Shown: positions 1 through 14,400, counted from the first letter of the stretch. The stretch is 64,000 bases of DNA from Lamellibrachia columna (GCA_963662155.1 OY759270.1:13630008-13694007), one strand, 5' to 3'. The notes: generated by a model not told the origin, from the letters alone. Translations and numbers: made by a program.

Positions 1-320
1 AGAGAAAGGTAAAGAGGAACACCAGAACAATGTATAATGTGAATTTCCTGACAGAGAGAACAGAGACATTCCAACTCACATTCAGCAACAACTATGGTAC
101 CCTATAAGACCTTCTAAATAAAGAAAACATGGACATCGACACCCAGTGGCAACATATAAAGGAAAAATGGACCAGCACGTGTGAGGAAGTCCAGGGATAG
201 AAAAAGAAGCCCAGGAACAGTATGCAGAGGCAAACAGAGCAGTCACGAAAAAAGTAAAAACAGACAATGAAGCTTTCATCGACAGTCTTGCCAAGGAAGC
301 AGAGGAGGCAGCAGCCCAGG

Positions 321-3300
321 AAAACATGAAGTAACTGTACGACACAACAAGAAAACATGAAGCAACTGTACAACACAACAAGAAAACATGAAGTAACTGT
401 ACGACACCACAAGAAAACATGAAGTAACTGTACGACACAACAAGAAAACATGAAGCAACTGTACGACACAACAAGAAAACATGAAGCAACTGTACAACAC
501 AACAAGAAAACATGAAGCAACTGTACGACACAACAAGAAAACATGAAGCAACTGTACGACACAACAAGAAAACATGAAGTAACTGTACGACACAGCAAGA
601 AAACATGAAGCAACTGTACGACACAACAAGAAAACATGAAGCAACTGTACAACACAACAAGAAAACATGAAGCAACTGTACGACACAACAAGAAAACATG
701 AAGTAACTGTACGACACCACAAGAAAACATGAAGTAACTGTACGACACAACAAGAAAACATGAAGCAACTGTACGACACAACAAGAAAACATGAAGCAAC
801 TGTACGACACAACAAGAAAACATGAAGTAACTGTACGACACAACAAGAAAACATGAAGTAACTGTACGACACCACAAGAAAACATGAAGTAACTGTACGA
901 CACAACAAGAAAACATGAAGCAACTGTACGACACAACAAGAAAACATGAAGCAACTGTACGACACAACAAGAAAACATGAAGCAACTGTACGACACAACA
1001 AGAAAACATGAAGTAACTGTACGACACAACAAGAAAACATGAAGCAACTGTACGACACAACAAGAAAACATGAAGTAACTGTACGACACAACAAGAAAAC
1101 ATGAAGTAACTGTACGACACCACAAGAAAACATGAAGTAACTGTACGACACAACAAGAAAACATGAAGCAACTGTACGACACAACAAGAAAACATGAAGC
1201 AACTGTACGACACAACAAGAAAACATGAAGCAACTGTACGACACAACAAGAAAACATGAAGCAACTGTACGACACAACAAGAAAACATGAAGCAACTGTA
1301 CGACACAACAAGAAAACATGAAGCAACTGTACGACACAACAAGAAAACATGAAGCAACTGTACGACACAACAAGAAAACATGAAGCAACTGTACAACACA
1401 ACAAGAAAACATGAAGCAACTGTACAACACAACAGGAAAACATGAAGCAACTGTACGACACAACAGGAAAACATGAAGCAACTGTACAACACAACAGGAA
1501 AACATGAAGCAACTGTACACACAACAAGAAAACATGAAGTAACTGTACGACACAACAAGAAAACATGAAGCAACTGTACGACACAACAAGAAAACATGAA
1601 GTAACTGTACGACACAACAAGAAAACATGAAGTAACTGTACGACACCACAAGAAAACATGAAGTAACTGTACGACACAACAAGAAAACATGAAGCAACTG
1701 TACGACACAACAAGAAAACATGAAGTAACTGTACGACACCACAAGAAAACATGAAGCAACTGTACGACACAACAAGAAAACATGAAGCAACTGTACGACA
1801 CAACAAGAAAACATGAAGCAACTGTACGACACAACAAGAAAACATGAAGCAACTGTACAACACAACAAGAAAACATGAAGCAACTGTACAACACAACAGG
1901 AAAACATGAAGCAACTGTACGACACAACAGGAAAACATGAAGCAACTGTACGACACAACAAGAAAACATGAAGTAACTGTACGACACAACAAGAAAACAT
2001 GAAGCAACTGTACGACACAACAAGAAAACATGAAGTAACTGTACGACACAACAAGAAAACATGAAGTAACTGTACGACACAACAAGAAAACATGAAGTAA
2101 CTGTACGACACCACAAGAAAACATGAAGTAACTGTACGACACAACAAGAAAACATGAAGCAACTGTACGACACAACAAGAAAACATGAAGCAACTGTACA
2201 ACACAACAAGAAAACATGAAGCAACTGTACGACACAACAAGAAAACATGAAGTAACTGTACGACACCACAAGAAAACATGAAGCAACTGTACGACTCAAC
2301 AAGAAAACATGAAGCAACTGTACGACACAACAAGAAAACATGAAGCAACTGTACGACACAACAAGAAAACATGAAGCAACTGTACGACACAACAAGAAAA
2401 CATGAAGTAACTGTACGACACAACAAGAAAACATGAAGTAACTGTACGACACAACAAGAAAACATGAAGTAACTGTACGACACAACAAGAAAACATGAAG
2501 TAACTGTACGACACCACAAGAAAACATGAAGTAACTGTACGACACAACAAGAAAACATGAAGCAACTGTACGACACAACAAGAAAACATGAAGCAACTGT
2601 ACAACACTACAAGAAAACATGAAGCAACTGTACGACACAACAAGAAAACATGAAGTAACTGTACGACACCACAAGAAAACATGAAGCAACTGTACGACAC
2701 AACAAGAAAACATGAAGCAACTGTACAACACAACAAGAAAACATGAAGCAACTGTACAACACAACAGGAAAACATGAAGCAACTGTACGACACAACAAGA
2801 AAACATGAAGCAACTGTACGACACAACAAGAAAACATGAAGCAACTGTACGACACAACAAGAAAACATGAAGCAACTGTACAACACAACAAGAAAACATG
2901 AAGCAACTGTACAACACAACAGGAAAACATGAAGCAACTGTATGACACAACAAGAAAACATGAAGCAACTGTACGACACAACAAGAAAACATGAAGCAAC
3001 TGTACGACACAACAAGAAAACATGAAGCAACTGTACGACACAACAAGAAAACATGAAGCAACTGTACGACACAACAAGAAAACATGAAGCAACTGTACGA
3101 CACAACAAGAAAACATGAAGCAACTGTACGACACAACATGAAAACATGAAGCAACTGTACGACACAACATGAAAGAATGAAGCAACTGTACGACACAACA
3201 TGAAAACATGAAGCAACTGTACGACACAACAGGAAAACATGAAGCAACTGTACGACACAACAGGAAAACATGAAGCAACTGTACGACACAACAAGAAAAC

Positions 3301-3609
3301 ATGAAGCAACTGTACGACACAACATGAAAACATGAAGCAACTGTACGACACAACAAGAAAACACGAAGCAACTGTACGACACAACAAGAAAACACGAAGC
3401 AACTGTACGACACAACAAGAAAACATGAATCAACTGTACGACACAACATGAAAACATGAAGCAACTGTACGACACAACAAGAAAACATGAAACAACTGTA
3501 CGACACAACATGAAAACATGAAGCAACTGTACGACACAACAAGAAAACACGAAGCAACTGTACGACACAACAAGAAAACATGAATCAACTGTACGACACA
3601 GTAAGAAAA
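321..3609. repeat. 31-bp minisatellite, about 106 copies, inside the LINE
   Basis: The unit is 31 bp and contains AACATGAAGCAACTGTACGA. It is a tandem expansion of the LINE codons for NMKQLYDTTRK. Units differ at a few sites: GAAGC/GAAGT, TACGAC/TACAAC, CAACAAG/CACCAAG or CAACAGG/CAACATG. GAAGT units are common on the left; ACATGAAAAC units are confined to about 3130-3530, so the array has domains. The unit is free of stops in all three antisense frames, which produces antisense open frames of up to 1183 codons that are not genes. Confidence 0.95.
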
Positions 3610-4283
3610 CCAATGTGAAAATACAAGCAGACAGAGAGGCCAATTAAAGACAAGAAGGGTGACATACTGTGAGGGAGGTCAAATGAAGAGATGGAAGGAA
3701 CATTTCAAAGAACTGCTGAACCGATCAATACCAGTGAACCCACCAGATATTCCAATATATGTGAAAGACCAAGCAAGGCAGAGACGAGGAAAGGCATTTA
3801 TCTTCTGAAGTGAGGCAAAGCTTCCGGCCCAGATGAAATTTCTGCTGAGGTAATCAAGGCAGACACGGATACCTCCACTGAGATGCTGCATAATCTAATT
3901 GGCAAGATATATAATGGACAAAGAAGAAATACCAACCGGATAGAAAGAAGGCTACCTTATCAAGATCCTAAGGAAAGGAGACTTGCAGGATTGTTTTTTT
4001 AAAAGGTCTTCAACAGAGTCATCTTGGAAAGACTGAAAACAATGGTGAATGCCAGACTCTGAGACCACTAGGCAGGCTTCAGAACTGATACATCTTGTAC
4101 TGACCAGATCACTAGTCTTTGCATCATAGTGGAACAGTCTACGACATTACAGAATACCAGAGATGTATATTTCTCTGATATGAAGCATGTATGACAGGAT
4201 GCCTTACATTTCATGGTGAAGACAGGAGTGAGGCAGGGGTATCTTATGTCACCCTTCCTCTTCCTGCTGACATAGACTGAATA

Positions 4284-4988
4284 ATGAAGAGGACCACAGA
4301 ACATAGGAGAAATGGTATCCAGTGGGCCTCTTGGAGCCAGTTGGATGACTTGGACTTTACAGATGACCTGGCTCTCCTATCACACAGTAATAACCAGATA
4401 CAAGAGAAAACAGATGACCTGGCTCTCCTATCACACAGTAATAACCAGATACAAGAGAAAACAGATGACCTGGCTCTCCTATCACACAGTAATAACCAGA
4501 TACAAGAGAAAACAGATGACCTGGCTCTCCTATCACACAGTAATAACCAGATACAAGAGAAAACAGATGACCTGGCTCTCCTATCACACAGTAATAACCA
4601 GATGCAAGAGAAAACAGATGACCTGGCTCTCCTATCACACAGTAATAACCAGATACAAGAGAAAACAGATGACCTGGCTCTCCTATCACACAGTAATAAC
4701 CAGATACAAGAGAAAACAGATGACCTGGCTCTCCTATCACACAGTAATAACCAGATACAAGAGAAAACAGATGACCTGGCTCTCCTATCACACAGTAATA
4801 ACCAGATACAAGAGAAAACAGAGCTAAACACAGTGTCAACAGACAGGACTCAACATCAACGGAAACAAGACAAAGATCATACAAGCCAACATGAAGAACA
4901 ACAACCTGGTCACTCTAGGAGGAAACAGACTCCTTCACCTACTTGGGCAGTAAAATCAGCAAGAAAGGATGTACAGAAGAAGACGTAA
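4284..4988 (+). pseudogene. LINE reverse-transcriptase fragment with amplified catalytic motif
   Basis: This is an open stretch of 234 codons from the palm region of the LINE reverse transcriptase. It begins just after the GVRQG-type motif and includes the catalytic-aspartate segment, here FTDD instead of the usual FADD/YADD. The 17-residue segment TDDLALLSHSNNQIQEK follows nine times in frame. After the array the frame leaves the LINE coding frame, so the protein end is not LINE-like. The stretch is not expected to be active, since it lacks the upstream fingers and endonuclease in the same frame. Confidence 0.8.
4360..4820. repeat. 51-bp in-frame tandem array, 9 copies, over the RT catalytic motif
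   Basis: The unit is 51 bp (17 codons, TDDLALLSHSNNQIQEK), so every copy keeps the reading frame. Copies are nearly identical; the fifth has ATG for ATA (Met for Ile). Near-identity implies recent expansion after the LINE had already decayed. Confidence 0.95.
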
Positions 4989-5162
4989 AAGGCTAGGATC
5001 CAGAAAGCCAGATTTGCTTTCCTCACTTTGAGGAAAATCTGGAAGGCAAATAAGATCAAGTTAGACACCCAGCTGAGGATATTTAACTCAAATGTCAAGT
5101 CAGGGTTGCTATACAGCTCGGAGACATGGAGAATGAAAACAATGAAAAGGATACAGACTTTC

Positions 5163-5236
5163 ATCAATAGATATCATCAATAGATATCATCAATAGATAT
5201 CATCAATAGATATCATCAATAGATATCATCAATAGC
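5163..5236. repeat. 13-bp tandem repeat, about 5.5 copies
   Basis: The unit is ATCAATAGATATC. It lies where the LINE encodes the IQTFINR segment, and is the third independent tandem expansion inside this one element. Confidence 0.9.
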
Positions 5237-5675
5237 CTGCTCAGAATCATGAATTTGAAATGATCTAACAAAGTTAGCAACAACATTCTCGGAGAAAGGA
5301 CCAAACAGCTTCCAGTGGAAAAAGAAATAAAAAAGAGAAAATGGCAGTGGATTGGCCATACACTATGAAAACCCCAACCCGCATCACCAGACAAGCTTTA
5401 ACATGGAACCCCCAAATGAAGAGGAAGGCCGAGAAACACCTGGCGGCGAGATGTGGAAACAGAACTGAAGAATATGGGCTACACCTGGAATAAGATAACA
5501 ACAGTGGCACATAACAGGACGCGGTGGAGAGCTTTAATGGATGGCCCATGCTCCCATCGAGCAAAACGGGCCTAAGTTAGTAAGTAAAGTAAGTAAGCAA
5601 CTGTATTAGTTCTTACATAATTTATGTGTAAGTAGAAACCATATACAGCCCTGTATATGGGAAATGTTTATCTAC

Positions 5676-8344
5676 CTGCGGTTCGGGCGTTGGCTCTGGC
5701 TCTGGCGTGATTGTAGATGGCGCCGGTGTGATTGTCATTGGAGAAACATATCGTTCGACCTTTTCTTTGTGCAGGTCCTCTTTTGTGACTAGATTCAGGT
5801 CGAAGCCAGTCATATCCAGAACAATGTCTCGCACACTCGTACTTTCTGTAATGGAAACATGCTGGCAATTTTTAACATACTGCATATTGTATTCATTTTT
5901 TTAATCCATTTACTTTCTGATCCCAGTAGTTCTAAACATCACTGGCCCCACACTGATTAATTTTTGGTAGCTCTTTTTTCAATTTAAATCATCTGACAAA
6001 TAATTGCTATGGAAAACATTCACTAGCGGAGAACAGTGGTCTAATGGTTAGAGCACCCGCCTGTCGATCGAGAGGACTGTGGTTCGATTCCACCTCTGCC
6101 GTTTCGAAGCTTGGGCAATTTCGTTCACCCTACTTTGCCTATGTCTTTTGGAAGAGACACTAAAAGCCGTTGGTCCAAACTCCTGCGTTAGCTCAAGATT
6201 GGGCTGTTTGGAGTATAACTACTTGAGACTTGAGACACATACCTCAACAGACATAATAAAACTTTAACATAAATAAATATAGATTTTCTTTGGGATTCCT
6301 TTTAATATCAGCTATGAATAAAACCTATATAATGTCATTATGGACTTTCTATAATTATATTTTTGTTGTTGGTTTGTCCAAAATTGGTAATTAAATCTGG
6401 ACTAAAAAACTGTAATGAATTAACTCCTCAACTGCTGATCTTAGAGACCGTTTGACAGTTACCTGTTTGTACAAAGCATACTAATGGGGGGAGGGGTCAA
6501 GGCCTGCGTACTAATTTAAATAAATGTCAGTCACATGTGAACTATGACCTGCATCATGCAGCGCCTCATGGTGAATTGTTATGGAACTATTTCTGTTCTA
6601 CATTTTGTAACCGTTCGTTGCCTGGTGCTGTAATACATTCCGACATCTTGGAAATTCACAACTTCATGTAAAAAGCTTATTATTAGAGATAAATGTTTGT
6701 AAAAATAATAAAATTATTCTGATGGTTATTATTATGTTGTACACCCCTGCACTATGTCATAACATTTCTATGTCAATGTTTTTCAATCTGGAAAATTATC
6801 AACATTTTAAAGTACAATTTGGGGAGAGAATTAGTACGCTTTGCATGAATAGGTAAATGTGGACAATTGTGAATGGTCCCTTATTACAAAATAATGCTAA
6901 ATCTTTTTAGAATATATTTTAAATGTTTGTTGTAGTCATACGTGTTATCTTATCATGTTTTCTCTTGTCTCATGGCTTTATTATAAAACCATGTTACATA
7001 GTATTAAGCTTTATCTATTCTAACATCTTATCTGGCCCAAATGTGTTTTAATGAACCAGAACTGTTGTAATATAATTAAGCAGTAAATAACAACTGTACG
7101 ATCACGTTCCCTGTGCACACAATGAACACATGATATCTGTACCAAAACATTCAAACTAAACAGATAATGGTCAAAGTTTATTTTTTAAATATTGGTTCGT
7201 TTAAAACATTTGGGCAGTCAATATGCCAAGATAAATATAGCTGATGCAATATTATACATTTATTGAACGATACTGGGTTTTATTCACGAGTTGCTTCAGA
7301 GTGTTGTATTGAGCGAGCTTGCAAGCCCAATACAACACTCTGAAGCAACAACTTCATAACAAACATATCAAAACATTTTGTAATAAAACGGTAATGTTTG
7401 AATTAATTGCAATTACCCATGTAATAAATACCATGATCTTATAATTATAATGGTCAGACTTGTACCTTTAAAAGAAACATCCTGCTAACCCTACCTGTTG
7501 TTCGATGATATGCCCGCGGTATTGGCCTCTTTCCCCAGAAGAACATTAGAGGGAGTTGTCCAATGGGACCAGTGTCTGCGAACATTCCCGTATCAACTGC
7601 ATACAGGGGGAAATTCATAGGATCGATCTCCATTAACGCATCCAGTGTTTTGAATCCAGTTTCTGCGGGACTGTTCTCGCTGTCAGGTCGGTCTAAAGTA
7701 ACAACTGGCTCGTCCACTGGTTCAAAGTCTTCGCCATCAGAGGGCAGCAGGCGCAGCGAAGGGAGATCCTAGGTGAACAATGAAATAATATTGAAAATTT
7801 TAATTGATAAATTGCTGTTTGTATATGTGTATTTAAGGCCAGTATTCACAAAGTAGTTATGAACATGTTATATATATATATATATATTCTACTCTTTGTG
7901 AATTATTAATATTAATATCAGAAAAAAATTCTGATATCGTAATGAGTAAACCATGATAATAAATTATGTCCTAATGAGTTAACCATGTCCTATAATTTAT
8001 AATAAATCAACAGTCCATAAAAAACATAAATTCTCACATTTAAACAATTATAGATAGCAATGTCATTAAAAAACTGAAATATATACATACTAAAATTGTG
8101 AGGTCAGTCATATCAACAGTTGCCATGGCTACCAGAGCTTCTTTGGCACCGTGATTGACAGAGATTCTGAGTTGATCTTCTATAAGATTCTTCTTCTTGT
8201 TTGGATTCCAAATGCCTTCATCTGGCTCTTCAGGCATTTCAAAGACACACTCTGTATATCTGAAAATATTTGTTTGTAATTTAGTTAATATATATATACA
8301 TACATACATACATACATACATACATACATACATACATACATACA

Positions 8345-8378
<34 letters not shown>

Positions 8379-8450
8379 ATATATATCTAATGTAAATGCA
8401 GTTGTTTTGGTAATGTACTGGTAAATGCATAACCAAAACAAGAATCCCAA

Positions 8451-8488
<38 letters not shown>

Positions 8489-11400
8489 ATATATATATAT
8501 ATAATTTATATATATATATATATATATATATAAGTTTGTTTTGGGATTCTTGTTTTGGTTATGCATTTACCAGTACCAAAACAACTGCATTTACATTTGA
8601 ATAAAATTCAAGAATTTTCATTCAAAGAGAATGTTATGAAAGTGGATTCACAGGTCAGACAATGATGTTATGATTTGATCTGTATTCAAATGCAAGTGTT
8701 CAGGGTATGAATTCAAATGCAAACAGTGAGTGAACAACTCAGGGCTGCATAATCATTATATCTACATGTGGGGGATATTATTAAAATATACCTGTATAAT
8801 TAGTAATATTATAAAAGTTAGTATATAAATATGGGCTTTTTATAGGTACTATGTTTGAAGTGATAATTTTATCATACTTTATATATTTCTTTTTTGGTTC
8901 TTCCTTTTCAACGGGTGGTGATGGTGGCATTCCTGTAAGGAATCAAACAATGAGGGTGACATTAATCACACAGATATGTCTTTCTCTGTATAATTAATAT
9001 TTTTTCACATATTGAATAGAAGCCAAAAATGAAGACACAACAATGGTATTTGCTCAAATTATATCAACTTAAATAGCACATGTCATAAATACATTAAACA
9101 TCGCTTGATTAACAGAACAACTATGAATACACAAGAACATTATTAAAGGCATAGAATCTGATGTTATATGGCATAAACTACCTGGTATATCTAATCTAAT
9201 ATCCTCACTGCCATAATGTGTTTCCCAAACCACAATGTTTTAACATAATTTGACCATTACCTGTTTACAAATATCAACCTTGCTATTCAGCATGCAATGT
9301 AGACACGATATTCGAGTCAAAACATTGAAATTAAACAGATAAGAGTAAAATTATATTGTGGTTCGCTAAAACACATTTGGCCAGTCAAGATGTTAATTTT
9401 AATAGATTTAATTTATACTATATAGCAAGATTTTATGATAAAAAACAAACAGACTTTGTGCCATTAATATCCACAATCACTTTATTAATGTCCATGATCA
9501 CCCTAATAATGGTGCTGATCTTTGTTGGGGTCATCTGTCAATCTACAGATTGTGTAAAGGATTACTGACCTGCCCGTTGACCTATAAGTCCACCCCTTCC
9601 CTTGGTTCCCCCTTTCCTCAGTTTGTTCTCCCCCAATGACTGGACGATTGGTTCTTCCTCCACCTTTTGCACAACACCTTCCTGTTGCCATGACAATATC
9701 ACGTTCAACATGTTTAAGCTTAATGTTTCGACAAGAATATCATGTTTACATTGCAAGCTGAACAGCATGGTTGATGGTCATACACAGATAACAGTCAAAT
9801 TATTTTTTTTAATTGTGGTTCATTAAAACATTTGGTTGGCCACGATATAGGAACAGATGCACCTTTAAATGTATAAATAATCAGATAGATACGTTATTGA
9901 GTTTAATCACTTGATAAATATGATATGCATGGAATACCTACTCTGACATATTAGTATATCCAAAACAAGAACTGTCTTTAAAAAAATTATTAAAATTTTA
10001 ACTGAATGTTAGCAAAAATTAAACGTTAACCTACAGCAGGGAATAAGTCAAGTGCGGGGGTTGTGTGTCGCTGTTTGCCGTAGGACAGTTTACACACAAG
10101 CTTCTTCTGTTCCAGACCATCGGGTTTGAAGACTCGCACATGAAGAAATCTCTCGTACTGGGGCTCGTGTGTCCAGACATCCGCATCCTTTGTCTCTGGT
10201 CCAGTCAATACCATTTCTTCTGATTTCTATAATGAAATGTAACACAAGTATCACAGTTGTATTTCAAAGTATCACACGTTGCAGTTAAAGGTCCCTCGTC
10301 AATAGAATTTTTTTCTTGTTTCATTTTAGAATATTTTTGAGAAAAATCAAACCTACTATCCATTATGACATGCTAGCTCGTTTGTACAAATTTGTTATTT
10401 AGGTTTGGTGAAATCATCGGATGAAGTATTAAATTATATTGGATCAGATATTGATAACAATTGGTTGTGTTTTTACAGATAATGGACAAAGGTTGAAAGA
10501 AAAATACAAGTAAACCAATGCCCAAGGCATTAAACACACAGACAGACATGGCAATTAGTTACAGTATGTTAATGAGAGAACAATTCTTCACTGCTTAAGT
10601 TGGTTGTATTTTTCCAGACAATGGACAACAGTTGAAAAATACAAGTAAACCAATGCCCAAGGCATCAAACACACAGATAGACATGGAATATAGTCACGAT
10701 ACGTTAATGAGAGAACAATTCTTCACTGCTGATGTTAACTTACTGCTGTAGATTCATCCCCCACAGTATCTCCGACTTTACTTCCTGACTCCATCTCACT
10801 GTCCTCTGCTCTCGACTCCTCTTCATCGTCATCATCCTTCAAAAAACATCTTTTTGTTACTTCCGCTTTTATTTTGCATAGAGCTATTTGTTACATGGAT
10901 ACATAGAGCTATTTGTTACATGGGTACATAGAGCTATTTGTTACATGGGTACATAGAGCTATTTGTTACATGGGTAACTGCTACTGATATCATGTTGTCT
11001 CACAATTAAGCTTGCTCAATACAACATGCTGAAACAACTAATGCACAAAAAGTTCAATAAGTGTATAATATCCCATCTATGCTCTACAATTAATTAATTA
11101 CTCTGACATGTATCATACAGTCTTGCTCACAAATAAGAACAAATTGTTGTTACAAATTCAATGGTTGCATGGTTAATAAAGGTGCTGTCGTATGTAGTGC
11201 TGAAATGTTCAATTTTATTTATGTTATATAACGTGTTATCTACTTCAAATAAAGATTGCAAATACTTGAAATACTGTCACATATGTTAAATGACCTCGTC
11301 CCTGTGTTGACACTGTTTATATTATAACTATAATTATAACACATTTTTACGTAAAATATATACTACAGGGTGTACATTATATTTAAAATACTGTCACATG

Positions 11401-14400
11401 TACTGCACCAGAATGTGTGCTGCCACCTGGTGGTTTAGTTATACCGATGCTCAATGTGCTTTGCAGCTCACAGAGCTCGGCCTCTTATCATCATTTGCCT
11501 CGTGTGCATTGTTTGTAATTGCCAGTGTCTCCTAACAAAGTTGGAGTATTAAAGTCATTTGTAATCTCTCGTAGTTCGTTCGTAGTCTTAGGTAGTGACA
11601 CATTATCTTCATCTATTGGTGCTGAAATGTTTAGTTTTATTTAAATTATATATAACACGTTTTTGACTTAAAATATATCCTGCAAATATGTGAAATACTG
11701 TCACATGTTAATTAAGTTACCTTATCCTCATCCGTTGGTGCCTCCATGGAGGGGCTGGGTTCATGATGCATCTGTGTGTCAACTTCTGTCACATCATCCC
11801 CAATCTCTGAGTCATGCATACGCTCCATGCTGTCTATGTATTCATGAAGCTGTTCAATCCTGGGCAGGCAAAGGTCAACAATTTTACCAATCTCTCCATA
11901 ACAGTGGACTTGAATTAGAGTTACTTCATAGAGTGGACTTGAATTAAAGTTACTGCTTGACTGCTTTACTTGTTTGAATTAAAGTTAAAACTTAATTGTT
12001 TACTTATTTGCCAGCGATGTTATTCTTCTTTCTAATATCTGCAAATGATTCAGGTATATTTAGACAAATATAAGAAACTGGAGATCAATAACATTTACGT
12101 AAGAATCCAGAAAAAATAGTAAAATGGCGCAAAAAGTAAGAGATGTTGTACAATTCAAAACAGGATAGAGGAATGATAAAATAGATCATAGATTTTGATA
12201 AGTACTGCATGAAGAACAACTATCAAAGTAAAAGAGTTAGGAAATGTTCTTAACATTATTCTGGTTAATTATGATAAATACAACTTAACATGAAAATAAG
12301 TATGCCCTTTTAAATGACAAATGTTAGCAAGCAGAAGTAAAGTGTATACAAAGTAATAAAACTGATCCTGAAACAGCTTAGCTATAAAAACACTACACAA
12401 ATTGGCTTTTCAAAGCTCTGCTGTATGTGTTTTACCCGAGAAGTTCTATTTTACTGAAGAAGTTCTATTTTACCCCTCGTCGGCTTTTTTCTTGAAGGCG
12501 TGAATGAGGAACTTCCACCGTCTGCCGTGTCCCCGAGCCACTGTCAACTTGGCAAATAACTTCTCCCAGTTCATTATTCGCTTCTCTTTTGCGATTCTCT
12601 TCGACTGCAGCATCATAAAAGTATGTAGCTAGTAGTGTACTGAGCTAATTTTAAGTTGAACATGAAATGCAGCTCAGAACTTTATTTATACAATGTTACT
12701 GTAGTATCTATAAGAAGCAATGTACTAAAGTTCTGTTGCTAAATAGTCCACAAAACGATCTGTTGCACTAAAAATAAACCTTTTTCATAACAAACAAAAT
12801 GTTAAAACTCAATCAGTCAAATTTATTAACTCAGCAATCTCTTACTTTTAGTTTTGTCATGTACGTTAAAACACCTAAAAGTAATATGCATTGATCCCCA
12901 TGAATTTAATTGCATAATTAATTAACAGTTCCCAGTGTATATAAAACACAACAAGGAAGCTTCATTTCAAATCAATATACAATGATGTATGCAGAATATA
13001 AAATCTTAACACAGAGTTCTGAACATATTTACTGTGTGTGCTGGAAAGACTGGTTTACATAAGCAATTTTTGCCCTGATTTGTTGATCAACAGTCAACAC
13101 TGTGTCATACAATAAAACACAACTAAATTGTGTGTGCATTTAGACAAGTGACCTAGATCTGCACTCACGCCACTTCCAATTTGAGCCCTGATGAAAGGTT
13201 ACAATGGGTACACCTGCTGTCAGTCACTGATTGGCCACTGCATCAAAATCAGGGTTGTTGAAAAATTTGAAAAATATTGCTTATATAAATTGGCCTTGTG
13301 AGAGCAGGTGTCTTACGTGAGCATCAACCAGCTGCAGTCGTTTGATGGCCACAGCCAGTTGCTGTTTCTTTGCCTCGTAGTCTTCGTGAAGCTTCTTCAG
13401 CGAGGCACTCTTCTCCTCCCAAGGCTGGGAGTACAGACGCACCAGTCGAATCAACTCATTCACCGGCATTGTCATGTCACTGATACTGGCAACAGACATG
13501 TCAATCATTCACCGGCATTGTCATGTCACTGATACTGGCAACAGACATGTCAATCATTCACCGGCATTGTCATGTCACTGATACTGGCAACAGACATGTC
13601 AATCATTCACCGGCATTGTCATGTCACTGATACTGGCAACAGACATGTCAATCATTCACCGGCATTGTCATGTCACTGATACTGGCAACAGACATGTCAA
13701 TCATTCACCGGCATTGTCATGTCACTGATACTGGCAACAGACATGTCAATCATTCACCGGCATTGTCATGTCACTGATACTGGCAACAGACATGTCAATC
13801 ACTGTCAGTTAATATACATTTGTGACATTTATCAGATGACAATTGACAGAAATGACATCAGTCATTAGCAACATATCAATCACACTGTCAACAGGCAATT
13901 TAGTGACATGTCAATAACACTGTCAACATGCATAAGTGACAAGTCAATCATGCTGTCAACAGGCATAAGTGACATGTCAATCATGATGTCAACATGCATT
14001 AGTGGCATGTCAATAATGCTGTCAACAGGCATCAGTGACATTTCAATCATGTTGTCAACAGGTATTAGTGACACATCAATCATGCTGTCAACAGGCATCA
14101 GTGACATGTCAATCATGTTGTCAACAGGTATTAGTGACACATCAATCATGCTGTCAACAGGCATCAGTGACATGTCAATCATGCTGTCAACAGGCATCAG
14201 TGACATATCAATCATGTTGTCAACAGGCATCAGTGGCATGTCAATCATGCTGTCAACAGGCATCAGTGACATGTCACTCATGCTGTCAACAGGTATCAGT
14301 GACATGTCAGTCATGTTGTCATCAGGCATCAGTGACATGTCAATCATGCTGTCAACAGGCATCAGTGAAATGTCAATCATGCTGTCAACAGGCATCAGTG

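Larger units (their letters stand above)
1..5600 (+). mobile_element. Degenerate non-LTR retrotransposon (RTE/CR1-like LINE), 5' end outside the window
   Basis: Conceptual translation across several frameshifts and stops gives landmarks typical of an invertebrate LINE polyprotein: an endonuclease-RT linker ending in NMKQLYDTTRK (about 326), GKASGPDEISAEVIKAD (about 3820-3870), the GVRQG-type motif (about 4224), the catalytic region DFTDDLALLSHS (about 4352-4390), and the C-terminal stretch with KRKWQWIGH and GRPRNTWRRDVE (about 5335-5455), ending near HRAKRA. The element finishes with a TAAG-rich tail (5574-5600), as RTE-type LINEs often do. It cannot code now: there are many stops, the canonical FADD reads FTDD, and three tandem arrays interrupt it. 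It lies 3' of the last recognisable exon of the minus-strand gene, so it may sit in an intron of that gene or beyond it. The family name is inferred from motifs only. Confidence 0.85.

Noticed and set aside
82..3643. Very long minus-strand open frames (up to 1183 codons) of Cys/Val/Phe repeats
   Set aside because: They arise because the 31-bp unit has no antisense stops; the sense strand is LINE sequence and there is no unique coding flank.
6031..6104. Functional tRNA gene (Asp-like)
   Set aside because: The acceptor stem does not pair and the head is followed by a SINE body with a conserved core found again at 57968.
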